The notes under the pieces: generated by a model
What the model was told of the DNA's origin: nothing
What the model saw: only the letters and a program-made list of their open reading frames with translations
The model's database searches: none
Made by a program: the position numbers and the translations under genes
Part shown: positions 6,904-15,354 of the stretch, piece after piece
Position numbering within the stretch: position 1 is the first letter of the stretch
How the letters are laid out: each line of letters starts with the position of its first letter
From: Planctomycetota bacterium
Lineage (GTDB): Bacteria > Planctomycetota > SZUA-567 > H5-PLA8
DNA: 64,000 nucleotides
Assembly (NCBI GenBank): GCA_023150555.1
Contig: JAKLKQ010000034.1
Location: 1 to 64,000 of the forward strand
Direction: 5' to 3'

Positions 6904-7818
6904 GTGTCGAACGAGCAGACCGCACAAGAACCGGACCCGGCGCCCGAGCCGCCCGCCGCGCCCGCTCCGTCCGAATTGCATCTGAAGCACGAACCCGCCG
7001 CGCCGCCCGCGCCGCGCAAGGCCGACGCAGCCAAGATCGAACAGGCCTTCGCCAAGGACCCCGCCGCGGCCGCCGACGCCGCCGGCGGCCCATCGCCGGT
7101 CTTCAACCCCATCACGCGCGGCGACTGCACGCTGCTCGGCGCCAAGCTCTTCGGCGGGGCCACCGCCGTGGTGGTGCTGCTGGCGGCGCTGATGGTCACC
7201 GGCCGCTTCTACGTCGAGATGTTCCTGCTGGGCGCCTCGGCCGCGCTGCAGCCGTCGCTGGCGCAGGTAACCATGGCGCTCTATTTCACCGTCCTGCCGA
7301 TGGCGCTGCTGGGCGCGTACTTCGGCTTCGAGATCTACCGCGTGCTGGCCTGTTCGCGGCGCCCCCTCCGGCTGCCGGGGCCGGTCTGGTTCGTGCTCCT
7401 CCTTCTTTCGCTGCCGTACGGCATCGCCTTCTGGCTGGTGCTGCCGCTGTACCTGCAATTCCGCCTGCGCGAGCGCGTGCTGCACGGCGTCGAAGGCAGC
7501 ACGGGGTTCGCCTCCTTCGTGCACCTGGTCTACCTGCTCGTCTGGGTGGTGGCGCTCTTCGTCGGCGTGGGCTTGCTCTCGGGCGGCCTGGTGGCCGGGC
7601 GGCGCCTGGAGCACCTGGTTCCGGGCCTGGCGATCTGCGCGTGGTCGATCGTCTGGCTGGGCGATTACGCGCTGGTGATGGCCATCGCGAGTTGGCGCAG
7701 CACGCGCATCCTCGCCCCCGCGAAGGTGCACACGGTCCAGTTCACCCTCGGCGCGCTGATGACGTTCATCTTCGTCGTCGGCACCTGGGTCGCGGGGTTG
7801 GTGAAGATCTTCGAATAA
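6904..7818 (+). CDS. Polytopic membrane protein of unknown function
   Basis: GTG at 6904 is preferred because GGAGGA (6895-6900) lies just upstream; an in-frame ATG at 6784 falls next to the inverted-repeat element. The 304-residue protein has an Ala/Pro/Glu-rich cytoplasmic N-terminus (about 1-70), then about six hydrophobic helices, with short basic loops such as SRRPLRLPG. The N-terminal helix pair starts around GAKLFGGATAVVVLL. I do not recognise a family or catalytic motif. Its stop at 7818 is 12 bp from the GTG of the following monooxygenase, so the two are probably one operon and the membrane protein may have a linked role. Confidence 0.65.
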   Translation: MSNEQTAQEPDPAPEPPAAPAPSELHLKHEPAAPPAPRKADAAKIEQAFAKDPAAAADAAGGPSPVFNPITRGDCTLLGAKLFGGATAVVVLLAALMVTGRFYVEMFLLGASAALQPSLAQVTMALYFTVLPMALLGAYFGFEIYRVLACSRRPLRLPGPVWFVLLLLSLPYGIAFWLVLPLYLQFRLRERVLHGVEGSTGFASFVHLVYLLVWVVALFVGVGLLSGGLVAGRRLEHLVPGLAICAWSIVWLGDYALVMAIASWRSTRILAPAKVHTVQFTLGALMTFIFVVGTWVAGLVKIFE

Positions 7819-7830
7819 GTGGAGGGCGGC

Positions 7831-9048
7831 GTGGAGAAGCGCGAGACCGACGTCTGCATCGCGGGCGGCGGGCCGGCGGGGATGCTCGCGGGCCTGCTGC
7901 TGGCGCGCCTGGGCGTGAAGGTGCTGGTGCTGGAGCAGCACGCGGACTTCGAGCGCGAGTACCGCGGCGAGGTCCTGATGCCGCGCTTCATCCAGCTCAT
8001 GAAGCAGGTGCAGCTCTTCGAGGCCGTCGACGCGCTGCCGCATACGCGCATCGCCGGGATGGTGCTGTGGCGCAACGATACGCTGCTGGCGCGCGTGGAG
8101 ATGGCGCGCTTCAGCCCCGGCGTACCGTTTGCGTATTGGATCCCGCAGCCGCCGCTGCTGCGCGGCTTGCACGAGATCGCGAAGCGCTACCCCTCCTTCG
8201 ACCTTTGGTTCGGCGCCGACGCGCGCGAACTGCTGCGCGATGGAAGCGGCGCGGTCGCAGGCGTGCGCGGGAAGAAGGGCGGCGCGGACTTCGAGGTCCG
8301 CGCGCGCGTCACCGTCGCCGCCGACGGGCGCACCAGCCGCCTGCGCCGCGAAGCCAAGAGCGAGATGGCCTACGAGTTCTACGACTTCGACGTGCTGTGG
8401 TTCTCGCTGCCGCGCCCGCCCGAGTTCGAACAGACGGTGCACTTCCACCTCACGCCCGCGTGGAGTTACCTCGTCGCGCCCAAGCACCCCGACCTGATCC
8501 AGATCGGGCTGATGGCGAAGCCCGGGCAGTTCGCGCGGATGCGGTCGGCCGGCATCGAAGCCCTGCGCGCATCGCTGGCCAGGGGCGGAGCGCTCCTCGC
8601 CGGATTCGCGCGGCAGGTGCAGGACTTCCAGGCCTTTCACCCGCTCCAGGCGCGCGTGGCGCTCGCGAAGCAGTGGGCGCAGGACGGCTTCCTGCTGATC
8701 GGCGACGCGGCGCATACGTGCTCGCCGGCCGGCGCGATCGGCGTCTCGATCGCCGTCGAGACCGCCGCCGTCGCCGCGGGCGTGATCGCGAAGGCGCTCC
8801 AGAGCGGCGACTGTTCGGCGAACGCGCTCGGCGAGGTCCAGCGCATCCGAGACGGCGCGGTGCGCGGCATCCACGACCGGCAGCGGCGCCTGGCCGCGCT
8901 TATGCTGTCGCCAAACCCGCTGGTGAAGTTCCTGCAGCCGGTGCTGTTGCCTATCGCGGCGAAGTTGGGCCTGCCGCAACGCCTGCCGGCGGGCATGCTC
9001 GTCGCCGACCCGCCCGTGCCGCTCGATCCGATCGTGATGAAGGGGTGA
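7831..9048 (+). CDS. FAD-dependent monooxygenase (UbiH/PHBH-type flavoprotein)
   Basis: The N-terminus has the Rossmann FAD motif CIAGGGPAGMLAGLLLARLG and, near residue 28, VLVLEQH, whose Glu binds the ribose. Near residue 160 is the conserved VAADGRTSRLR (DG motif). Near 290 is LLIGDAAHTCSPAGAIGVS, the second FAD-contacting GD motif of group A hydroxylases. Such enzymes hydroxylate or reduce aromatic or isoprenoid substrates using NAD(P)H and O2; the substrate is not predictable. GTG at 7831 has GGAGGG 4 bp upstream; GTG at 7819 is an alternative 4 codons earlier. About 405 residues, usual for the family. Likely co-transcribed with the membrane protein before it. Confidence 0.8.
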   Translation: MEKRETDVCIAGGGPAGMLAGLLLARLGVKVLVLEQHADFEREYRGEVLMPRFIQLMKQVQLFEAVDALPHTRIAGMVLWRNDTLLARVEMARFSPGVPFAYWIPQPPLLRGLHEIAKRYPSFDLWFGADARELLRDGSGAVAGVRGKKGGADFEVRARVTVAADGRTSRLRREAKSEMAYEFYDFDVLWFSLPRPPEFEQTVHFHLTPAWSYLVAPKHPDLIQIGLMAKPGQFARMRSAGIEALRASLARGGALLAGFARQVQDFQAFHPLQARVALAKQWAQDGFLLIGDAAHTCSPAGAIGVSIAVETAAVAAGVIAKALQSGDCSANALGEVQRIRDGAVRGIHDRQRRLAALMLSPNPLVKFLQPVLLPIAAKLGLPQRLPAGMLVADPPVPLDPIVMKG

Positions 9049-9361
9049 GCGAGGTGAGGTCAGGCACCATGCGCAGCACGTAGCGGCGCGCGTGGTGCTG
9101 CGCGTGGCGCAATTTTCATGTAAGTCGTGAAACGCCGAAAACGCACGTTGTGTAAGTTTCGACTAATAAAGATACAAATCGATATTGCACGATGTTCCGG
9201 CAGATTGGGCAGCCGCATGTGACGTTTCGTCACATCGCGGGGCGCCCCGCGCGTGTGGCTTGTGACGGAATGTCATACGCGCGTGACGGTCCGGCGGGCG
9301 GTTCGTGAAGGCGCTGTTCGGGGGTGTGGCGTGCGGCCTGTGACGTATTGTCACAGGCGTT
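9049..9361. other. Intergenic region between convergent genes with three similar dyads
   Basis: No coding frame was accepted. A GCGCAGCACGTAGC / GGTGCTGCGC pair (about 9068-9106) forms a hairpin whose words reappear near 39315 and 39450. The three TGTGAC-N5-GTCACA dyads are listed separately. Because both flanking genes end here, the region is not a promoter for either of them. Confidence 0.6.
9217..9358. repeat. Three inverted repeats of TGTGAC-N5-GTCACA
   Basis: Copy A at 9217-9235 is ATGTGAC-N5-GTCACAT (perfect). Copy B at 9261-9277 is TGTGAC-N5-GTCATA (one mismatch). Copy C at 9336-9358 is GCCTGTGAC-N5-GTCACAGGC (9-bp arms, perfect). Centres are 43 and 78 bp apart. The half-site recalls CRP-family operators, but the spacing is one longer than TGTGA-N6-TCACA, and the location between gene ends suggests terminators or repeats instead. 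Confidence 0.6.
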
Positions 9362-9889
9362 TTACTCGTCGTCGTCCTCGTCGGCTTCCGCGTCGAGGTC
9401 TTCGCGAATCTGGTTGAGCTCCTTTTTGAGCGCCTCGTGGCGCTGCCGAATCAGCGTCAGGCGGTCCATGGGCTGCGCGGGCGCGCCGTCTGTGCCGGCG
9501 GCGCCGGGGGCTGCTGCCTGGGCGGCGGCAGCGGCGGGCGCCGCCTTCGTCGCCTTCGCGGTGCGTCCGGCCTTGGCTGCGGGCGCGGCGGGGGCTTCGG
9601 CCACAGCGACGGCCGCGGGCGCGCCCTTGGCGGCCTTGGGCGGTTTGGCGGCGGGCTTCTCGGCGACGGCTTTGACGACCGGCTTCTTCTTGGTTGCGGC
9701 GGGCATCGGTTTCTTCCTGAGGTTCGCTTTCTTCTGTTTCCCGGTCGCCTTCTTGGTGCTCTTCTTCCCGGCCTTTGCGGGGACGTGCTTCTTGCGGCTG
9801 GGCGCGGCTTTACGGGCTGCGCGGCCTTTGTTCTTTCGGGAGGGATTCTTCTTCCCGGATGGTCTGGGTTTCTTCACGTCCTGCGGCAC
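9362..9889 (-). CDS. Histone H1-like Lys/Ala-rich nucleoid protein with acidic tail
   Basis: The 175-residue product is dominated by Lys, Ala and Pro. Residues 1-75 are strongly basic with KKxxK clusters; 75-135 are Ala/Pro/Lys repeats (PAAKPPKAAKG-type) resembling the C-terminal tail of eukaryotic H1 and bacterial H1-like proteins. A short helical segment (LTLIRQRHEALKKELNQI) follows, and the protein ends in a run of Asp/Glu. No globular winged-helix domain is present. It probably binds DNA electrostatically and compacts or bridges it. It is the last gene of a leftward cluster with a coiled-coil protein and an HU-like protein, supporting a nucleoid role. Confidence 0.65.
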   Translation of the reverse strand: MPQDVKKPRPSGKKNPSRKNKGRAARKAAPSRKKHVPAKAGKKSTKKATGKQKKANLRKKPMPAATKKKPVVKAVAEKPAAKPPKAAKGAPAAVAVAEAPAAPAAKAGRTAKATKAAPAAAAAQAAAPGAAGTDGAPAQPMDRLTLIRQRHEALKKELNQIREDLDAEADEDDDE

Positions 9890-9944
9890 CTCGTTTCATG
9901 GGGCCAAAACGAATTGCGCCCGCCGCGGAGCGCGCTGCCCGGTT

Positions 9945-10355
9945 TCAGGGGCGCGCGCTCCCTGGGTTTCGGGTCCGGAAATCGTCGAAGGAGTCGAATT
10001 TCTTGCGCGGTGCGCCCGGCGCGCCGGGCATGCCCGCTCGGGCCGGGGGCGGCTGCATGCCCTTGGTCTCGCCCTCCAAAGCCGTGAGGGTCATCTTGAG
10101 CGCCTCGATGGCCTGCCCCAGGGCTTCGCGATTGGCCTGAAGCTGGGGGAGGTTGGCGGCCTCGGCGGGTTGGGGGAGCTGCCTGAAGAGCGGATGCACC
10201 GTGGAGAGGTACTTGATGCGCTCGATCTCCCAAAGCACCGCGCGGATCGATTTCTCGGTCTCCTTGAGTTCCTCTTCACGCAGATCGATCTCCTGGCGCA
10301 GGACCTCGATCTGTTCGAACTTGCTGAGCTGAATGTGGATGGGCTCCAAGGCCAT
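9945..10355 (-). CDS. Coiled-coil protein of unknown function
   Basis: The 136-residue protein is largely heptad-like helix from about residue 10 to 45 (EVLRQEIDLREEELKETEK) and again near 65-90. A Pro/Gly/Ala-rich tail ends the protein. There is no signal peptide or membrane segment. It sits between the HU-like gene (21 bp upstream) and the H1-like gene (55 bp downstream), all leftward, so it is probably co-expressed with them. Function is not recognised; a structural or bridging partner of the nucleoid proteins is only a guess. Confidence 0.6.
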   Translation of the reverse strand: MALEPIHIQLSKFEQIEVLRQEIDLREEELKETEKSIRAVLWEIERIKYLSTVHPLFRQLPQPAEAANLPQLQANREALGQAIEALKMTLTALEGETKGMQPPPARAGMPGAPGAPRKKFDSFDDFRTRNPGSARP

Positions 10356-10376
10356 GAGTCGCCCCCGCTGGCTTCG

Positions 10377-10721
10377 TTACGCCTTGCTTGTGTTCAGGTT
10401 GCCGTCGCCGCCGGCCTGTTTCGCGCGCCGAGCCTGCTCGAGGCGCATCACCTTGTCCTTCATGAGCCGTCCAACCTTGAAGTGCACCACGGTCTTGGCC
10501 GGCACCTTGACGGTATCGCCCGTTCGCGGATTTCGCGCCAGGCGTTCCCGCTTGTGAACCACGTCGAAGACTCCGAACTCCCGGAACTCCAAACGGTTGC
10601 CACGGGCGAGTTCGTCCACGACCTCATCCAGGAACGTCTGGATGATCTTCTTCGCCAGATTCTGTTTCTGCCTTGTCTTGACGGCTACCCTCCGTACCAG
10701 CTCGCGTTTCGTCGTCGCCAC
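10377..10721 (-). CDS. HU/IHF-family DNA-binding protein
   Basis: The sequence shows the HU fold: an N-terminal helical dimerisation part (TKRELVRRVAVKT, then IIQTFLDEVVDEL). It is followed by FREFGVFDVVHKRERLARNPRTG, the beta-arm region with the conserved GxF and R-N-P-x-T-G motif that inserts into the DNA minor groove. GTG at 10721 is preferred, with GGGAG about 8 bp upstream; an in-frame ATG at 10739 lacks a site. A roughly 25-residue C-terminal extension (RLEQARRAKQAGG...) is not in standard HU. It heads the leftward nucleoid-protein cluster. Confidence 0.85.
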   Translation of the reverse strand: MATTKRELVRRVAVKTRQKQNLAKKIIQTFLDEVVDELARGNRLEFREFGVFDVVHKRERLARNPRTGDTVKVPAKTVVHFKVGRLMKDKVMRLEQARRAKQAGGDGNLNTSKA

Positions 10722-10739
10722 AGCCCCTTCTCCCTCCAT

Positions 10740-11160
10740 AGGATAGGCACGCGCGATACCACCTTTCTCAAGATGAAGATTCCCTGTTGAAATCGGTTCG
10801 GCTCGCGCCCTGGCCAGCCTCGGCCAACCGCATTCCTGCAGCCGGCCTCAACGTTCGCCCGAGCCCGTTCGCTACCCCGGTCTCCCCACCGGGACGAACT
10901 TGGTATTCCTTGCCGACTCGGACTTTGTAAATACACACCCAATCAAGAATGTATTCGTATCGTACTCTACAGCCTTGTCAAGAGTATGAGAAAAGTCATT
11001 GTAGCCGGTAAGCCAAGGCAGACAAAGGTGTTGGCCCAAGGGCGGGCGCCGCCCCCAACGGGCCAAGCCGGCCGCCGAACCGGCAACGCGGACTGGACCC
11101 ATTTTGGAAGGCCTGTTAGGGTAATGCCTTGCCAGATCCTGCGGAATCAGGAGCATACGC
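10740..11160. other. Divergent intergenic region
   Basis: This 421-bp gap separates the leftward HU gene from the rightward signal-peptidase-like gene. It contains a candidate leftward promoter (10954-10981) and, at its right end, CAGGAG 7 bp before the GTG at 11161. No convincing gene was found; small frames here are not supported. Confidence 0.6.
10954..10981 (-). promoter_or_regulatory. Candidate promoter of the HU operon
   Basis: On the minus strand TTGACA (10976-10981) is a perfect -35. A 16-bp spacer leads to TACGAA (10954-10959), a weak -10. The surrounding 60 bp are AT-rich. The leader to the HU start would be about 225 nt. Confidence 0.4.
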
Positions 11161-11667
11161 GTGCGGGATTATATCTACTCCGTCCTCTTCGTCCTTTTCG
11201 TGATGGCGCTTATCGTTGGCGGCTTCCGGCTTTACAAATGGTATAACCCGGGCGTCATCGAGTCCGGCGACGACACCATGGTGCCGCAGTACCCCGCCGG
11301 CCAGTACAGCCTCGACGATTCCTTCCGTTTCGGCGGCAGCCCCCTGCGGGCGGGGCAGGCCATCGCCTACCGCGTGCCGGGGAAGGTCGGCGCCGTGCAG
11401 TTCGCCTGGGTGCATGCAGTACCGGGCGACACCGTGGCCGTGCGCCGGAAGGGCCGCGAGCCCTACAAGCTCATCGTCAACGGGCAGCCGTCGAACGACC
11501 AGCCGCGGAGTCTTAAGTCGCCCGTCGAGGAGGCCGTGGTTCCCGACGGCTGCATCTTCGTTATTCCTAACTACCAGATCAAGATGGACTCCACCGAACT
11601 GGGCCCGATTCCGCTGCGAAACGTGATGGGCCGCGTGAAGGCCGATCCCCGGCTGCCGGGAGAGTAG
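11161..11667 (+). CDS. Signal peptidase I-like membrane protein lacking the Ser/Lys dyad
   Basis: GTG at 11161 has CAGGAG 7 bp upstream. Residues 5-25 form one transmembrane anchor. The rest follows the S26 beta-fold layout: SGDDTMVPQYPAG where active enzymes have SGSM-x-PT, VPGDTV as in box D, a VNG turn, and PDGCIFVIPNY then LGPIPLRNVMGRV as in the GDNR-to-GR region. The nucleophile serine position reads D/T, and the lysine normally just before the PGD motif reads Trp-Val-His-Ala. It is therefore probably not a classical signal peptidase. It directly precedes, by 3 bp, a membrane-anchored TPR protein, suggesting a complex. Confidence 0.65.
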   Translation: MRDYIYSVLFVLFVMALIVGGFRLYKWYNPGVIESGDDTMVPQYPAGQYSLDDSFRFGGSPLRAGQAIAYRVPGKVGAVQFAWVHAVPGDTVAVRRKGREPYKLIVNGQPSNDQPRSLKSPVEEAVVPDGCIFVIPNYQIKMDSTELGPIPLRNVMGRVKADPRLPGE

Positions 11668-11670
11668 CGC

Positions 11671-13809
11671 ATGAAAGTCGGCAAGCTCGACATCACGATT
11701 CCGGCCCTGATCTACCTCGCGATCCTGCTGGTCGTCGTGGTTGTCGACTACCGCATGTACCAGGCGCAGGCGTTCAGCCGGATGGAAGGACGGCTCGAGC
11801 CGACCATTCGCATGGCGCTGGTGGACGGTTCCGCGCAGGCTTTGGACGAGGGCGTGCTCGCCTGCCAAGACCTGCTCGAGGCCGACCCCGGGCATCCGGC
11901 CGCGCTGTTGCACCTGGCCACCATCCATTACCGGCAAGGCAAGTACGACGACGCGCAGGAGGTGTTCGAGAAGGCGGCCAAGGCCGCGCGCGCCAGCGAC
12001 CGCGAGAAGGCTTTGGCACACGTCGGCGCGGGCGCATCGATGTTCGCAAATCCGGCGTCGCAGGACCGGCCGGGCGCGGCCGCGAAGGCCGCGGAATTCT
12101 TCAAGGCGGGGCTGGAAGCGAAGAAGGACGAACCCAACGCGAAGGCGGCGTTTGGCATCGCGCAGTTGTGGCTGGGCAAGGACCAGGAGGCCACCAAGGC
12201 CCTGCAGGAGGTCCTGGAGAGCAAGACGCCGCCGAGCCTTAAGGGTACGGCCTGCGCCTACAACGCCTTGGGCGTGGCCCTGTCGCGCACCGGGCAGGCC
12301 GGCAAGGCGGACAAGTGTTTTCAGAGCGCGCTGGCCATCGTTCCCGGATGGAAGGTGATCGAGGACAACCGGCGCATCACCGCGATCGCCAGCCTGGCCA
12401 GCCCGGACATGGAATTGGAAGCACGCGAACGGCTGATCGAGCAGTACGAGGGCAAGACGAAGGAATTCGGCGCCCGCGAGTGCCTGGCTTTGAACGCCAT
12501 CGGCGTGGGCCTGTACCGCACGCGGCCATTCAAGTCCGACAAGGCCTACGCCGAGGCCGTGTACCCGCGCGCCATGAAGGCCCTCAAGCAGGCGCGCAAA
12601 CAGTTTCCCGCCGATACGGCCACCTACTGGAACCTGGTGGGGATCAACGAGCAGCGCCTGTTCGGCGACGCCGAGGACCAGGGCAAAGGCAGCCTGCTCG
12701 CCGAGTTGCCCGCGTTCCTGTTCGAGCGGGATCTGCCCGGGCCCGAGCGCACCAATCCCTGGCTGAAGGGCAACTACCGGCTGCCCGATCCCGTGCTGAC
12801 CACTGACCAGACTCGCGTGATTTCCGAGGTGGAACGGGCCTGCAAGGAACTGCTCGATATCCTCGACCGCCTGCGCAAGATCCCCAAGCTGCCGCTCAAG
12901 GACGACACCGAGGCGATTCTGCGGCAACTGCGCATCCAGTGCCTGCTGTGGTCCATCCAGCCGCTCGAACCGAACCGCAAGGCGCAAGCCCGCCTGATCA
13001 ACGAACTCGGCGAATCCGTCACCCGCCAGGCGCCGGACGACCCGCGCGGCTATCGCGCCTGGGGCCTGGCCCTTTACCGGCAGGGGAACCACAAGCGCGC
13101 CTACGAGTTGATCGAGCAGGCCATTGCCAAGGGCGCGCCCGCCGCGTCGTTGAAGCCCATGCTCGCGAGCATGCAGCGGCCGATTTCCTTCTTTGACACG
13201 CGACCGCGCCCGCAGGGCTGGTACGGCGGCGTGCCGCTGGCCTCGCTTTCTGCGCGCGCGCCTTCGTGCTGGGGCGCGCTCTCGGCATCGGCCACCGTCG
13301 ACGGGACCAAGGCCGCCTTGACGCTGTACGGAACGCAGGCCTTGATACAGCTCGACCCGAACACGCTGACCCACGGCGAGCACCAGATCGAGTTCACCTT
13401 CACGGATGCGGCCGGCACTACGGCCGCGCAGAGCGTGAACTTCGCGGTGGACTTGGCGCCGCCGACCCTGGAGTTGGACCCGCCGCAGATGGCCGACGGC
13501 CCGCGCCCGGTCTGGACGGTCAAATTGGCCGACCCGGGCGCCGGCGTGAACCTGAAATCGGTCAACGTGGAATTCAAGAACGTCTCGCCCAGCGCCACGC
13601 CCTGCAACGACGTGCTGGTACGCCGCGGGATCTACAACCACGACTTCGCCAACATCGAGGTGAGCAATGGGCAGGCCTTGTCCAAGGCCGAGTTCAAGGT
13701 CAGCTCGGCGCGGGAACTGAAGGCCGGTGTGTACAAGTTCATCTTCACCTTCGCCGACATGCGGGGCAACGCCGGCAAGAAGGAAATCCAGGTCATCGTA
13801 AAGTCCTGA
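11671..13809 (+). CDS. Membrane-anchored TPR protein with C-terminal Ig-like domain
   Basis: GGGAGAG lies 6 bp before ATG 11671, overlapping the stop of the preceding gene, so translation is probably coupled. Residues 8-25 (TIPALIYLAILLVVVVVDY) are a transmembrane anchor. Tetratricopeptide-like helical pairs follow from about 60 to 280 (e.g. PAALLHLATIHYRQGKYDDA and GTACAYNALGVALSRTGQA) and again near 440-490. From about 545 the protein becomes beta-rich: a cadherin/Ig-like region with FTFTDAAGTTAAQSVNFAVD and a final HYQ-free repeat ending in IQVIVKS. It likely scaffolds protein partners on the outer side of the inner membrane. Exact role unknown. Confidence 0.7.
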   Translation: MKVGKLDITIPALIYLAILLVVVVVDYRMYQAQAFSRMEGRLEPTIRMALVDGSAQALDEGVLACQDLLEADPGHPAALLHLATIHYRQGKYDDAQEVFEKAAKAARASDREKALAHVGAGASMFANPASQDRPGAAAKAAEFFKAGLEAKKDEPNAKAAFGIAQLWLGKDQEATKALQEVLESKTPPSLKGTACAYNALGVALSRTGQAGKADKCFQSALAIVPGWKVIEDNRRITAIASLASPDMELEARERLIEQYEGKTKEFGARECLALNAIGVGLYRTRPFKSDKAYAEAVYPRAMKALKQARKQFPADTATYWNLVGINEQRLFGDAEDQGKGSLLAELPAFLFERDLPGPERTNPWLKGNYRLPDPVLTTDQTRVISEVERACKELLDILDRLRKIPKLPLKDDTEAILRQLRIQCLLWSIQPLEPNRKAQARLINELGESVTRQAPDDPRGYRAWGLALYRQGNHKRAYELIEQAIAKGAPAASLKPMLASMQRPISFFDTRPRPQGWYGGVPLASLSARAPSCWGALSASATVDGTKAALTLYGTQALIQLDPNTLTHGEHQIEFTFTDAAGTTAAQSVNFAVDLAPPTLELDPPQMADGPRPVWTVKLADPGAGVNLKSVNVEFKNVSPSATPCNDVLVRRGIYNHDFANIEVSNGQALSKAEFKVSSARELKAGVYKFIFTFADMRGNAGKKEIQVIVKS

Positions 13810-13828
13810 ACCGGAGAAGCGCGCGCCG

Positions 13829-15289
13829 ATGAAATGTCCGTTCTGCCACCAGGAGATCGCGATCAACAAGCAGTTCTGCCCCCACTGCGGGCAGAAGGTC
13901 GACGTCACCTTCGACCAGATCGCCGGTTCGGTGCGCGACGACGCGGCGCTGAGGCGCGGCCGCAGCGTCGAGGACAGCCTGCGCTACCTCATCGTCGCCG
14001 CGGCGATCGCCGGCTCGGTCATCTGGGGCTTGAACGACCTCTGGGACCGCCGCCTGGGCTACGACGGCGCCGACACACCCTCCCTGGACGCGCCGCCCCC
14101 CGAACTGGGCGCCATCGAGCCTGTCAACCAGCCGTACCGCGACCTGTTTGCTGCCGACCAGGTGCCCGAAAGCCGGCCTCAGGTCTTCGGCTACCGCTCG
14201 CAGTTCAAAAATATCCTGCGGGAGCGCAACCGCAGCGCGCCCGAATTCGTCAAATGCATCGACCTGGGCCTGGCCTATCTTCGCAAGCGCCAGGAAAAGG
14301 ACGGCAGCTGGGCGGTGAGCACGGCGGATCTGCGCATCGACAAGGGCCGCGACGAGAGCACCAATTTTGCGGGCTTTCGCATCGGCCTGACCTCCCTGTG
14401 CCTGCTGCCGTTCCTCGCGGAAGGTATTCCGTGGTGGGAGGAAGGCGGCGCGACCGACCAGAACAAAGGTGCCATTATACGCGCGCTGGCCTGCATCGTG
14501 CGCAGCCAGGACAAGAACGGGCGCTTCGGAAACGTCGACGAGTCCAAATTCCGCGAGTATATGTACCAGCACGCGCTCGCGACCCTGGCCCTGTCGGAAG
14601 CCGCGGGCCTCAGCGGCGACGTGTACCTCGCCGAGGCCGCGCAGAGGGCCGTGGACCTGATCGAGTCCGTGCAGGGCGAGAACGGCGGCTGGAGCTACCG
14701 CTCGAAGGCCGGCGACCGCGAGGACACTTCGGTGACTGCCTGGCAGGTTCAGGCCCTGCTGGCGGCGCGCGAAGCCGGCCTGAAGGTCAACGAAGAGGCC
14801 CTGAAGAAGGCCCTGGGCTTCTTCCGCATGGCCACCGAGGAGAAGACCGGCCGCGTCGAATACTGGCTCTCGCACCGCGAGCCCAGCCCCCGGCAGAGCC
14901 TGTACGGCGTGGGCCTTTTGATGCGGCAGTGGCTGGGTGAGACCAGCGGTATGTCCGTCCACGGCCTCATGGCCAAGGCCATCGCCGAGAAGCCGCCGGT
15001 CTTCGTGAAGGGCTGGGGGACGGGCTGGGCCGAAGGCAAGCGAGAGGACGACATCCAGCGCCGCGAAGCGTTCAACCCGTACACCTGGTACTTCGCGACC
15101 TACGCGCTCTTCAACCGCCAGGATGAGAACTGGGAAGTGTGGAACGCCGCCCTGGCCGAGGCCCTGCCCAATCTGCAGGACGGCGACGGCGCCTGGCGCG
15201 CCAGCGACGTGTACTCGGCGAAGGCCGGCGCGCCCTACGCCACGGCCCTGTGCCTGCTGTGCCTGCAGGTCTATTACCGCGTCCAGTGA
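13829..15289 (+). CDS. Zinc-ribbon membrane protein with prenyltransferase/squalene-oxidase-like repeats
   Basis: Residues 3-21 are a zinc ribbon, CPFC-x12-CPHCG. A transmembrane helix follows at about 50-68 (YLIVAAAIAGSVIWGL). Residues about 140-486 form an alpha/alpha toroid of the terpene-cyclase/prenyltransferase type, with repeat signatures LAYLRKRQEKDGSWAV, IVRSQDKNGRFGN, IESVQGENGGWSYR and LPNLQDGDGAWRAS (QxxDGxW-like). No DxDD or DCTAE cyclase acid motif was seen, so it is probably a protein-binding toroid rather than a squalene-hopene cyclase. It lies in the same rightward run as the TPR protein and two ABC ATPases. Confidence 0.75.
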   Translation: MKCPFCHQEIAINKQFCPHCGQKVDVTFDQIAGSVRDDAALRRGRSVEDSLRYLIVAAAIAGSVIWGLNDLWDRRLGYDGADTPSLDAPPPELGAIEPVNQPYRDLFAADQVPESRPQVFGYRSQFKNILRERNRSAPEFVKCIDLGLAYLRKRQEKDGSWAVSTADLRIDKGRDESTNFAGFRIGLTSLCLLPFLAEGIPWWEEGGATDQNKGAIIRALACIVRSQDKNGRFGNVDESKFREYMYQHALATLALSEAAGLSGDVYLAEAAQRAVDLIESVQGENGGWSYRSKAGDREDTSVTAWQVQALLAAREAGLKVNEEALKKALGFFRMATEEKTGRVEYWLSHREPSPRQSLYGVGLLMRQWLGETSGMSVHGLMAKAIAEKPPVFVKGWGTGWAEGKREDDIQRREAFNPYTWYFATYALFNRQDENWEVWNAALAEALPNLQDGDGAWRASDVYSAKAGAPYATALCLLCLQVYYRVQ

Positions 15290-15354
15290 TGGACACCCGC
15301 GGGGACTTTGCCTATAAAAGGCGCTGCTTTTTCTAGGAAGCCCTGGCCGAGCGC

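Noticed and set aside
6757-8979. Long leftward open frame opposite the membrane protein and monooxygenase
   Set aside because: The translation is Arg/His/Gln-rich and the plus strand has clear FAD motifs and helices.
9217-9358. CRP operator cluster controlling a promoter
   Set aside because: Spacing is N5 between TGTGAC and GTCACA and the site lies between two gene ends, so no promoter is available to control.
11116-13908. Long leftward open frame opposite the signal-peptidase-like and TPR genes
   Set aside because: No recognisable domain; plus-strand genes have good ribosome sites and TPR motifs.
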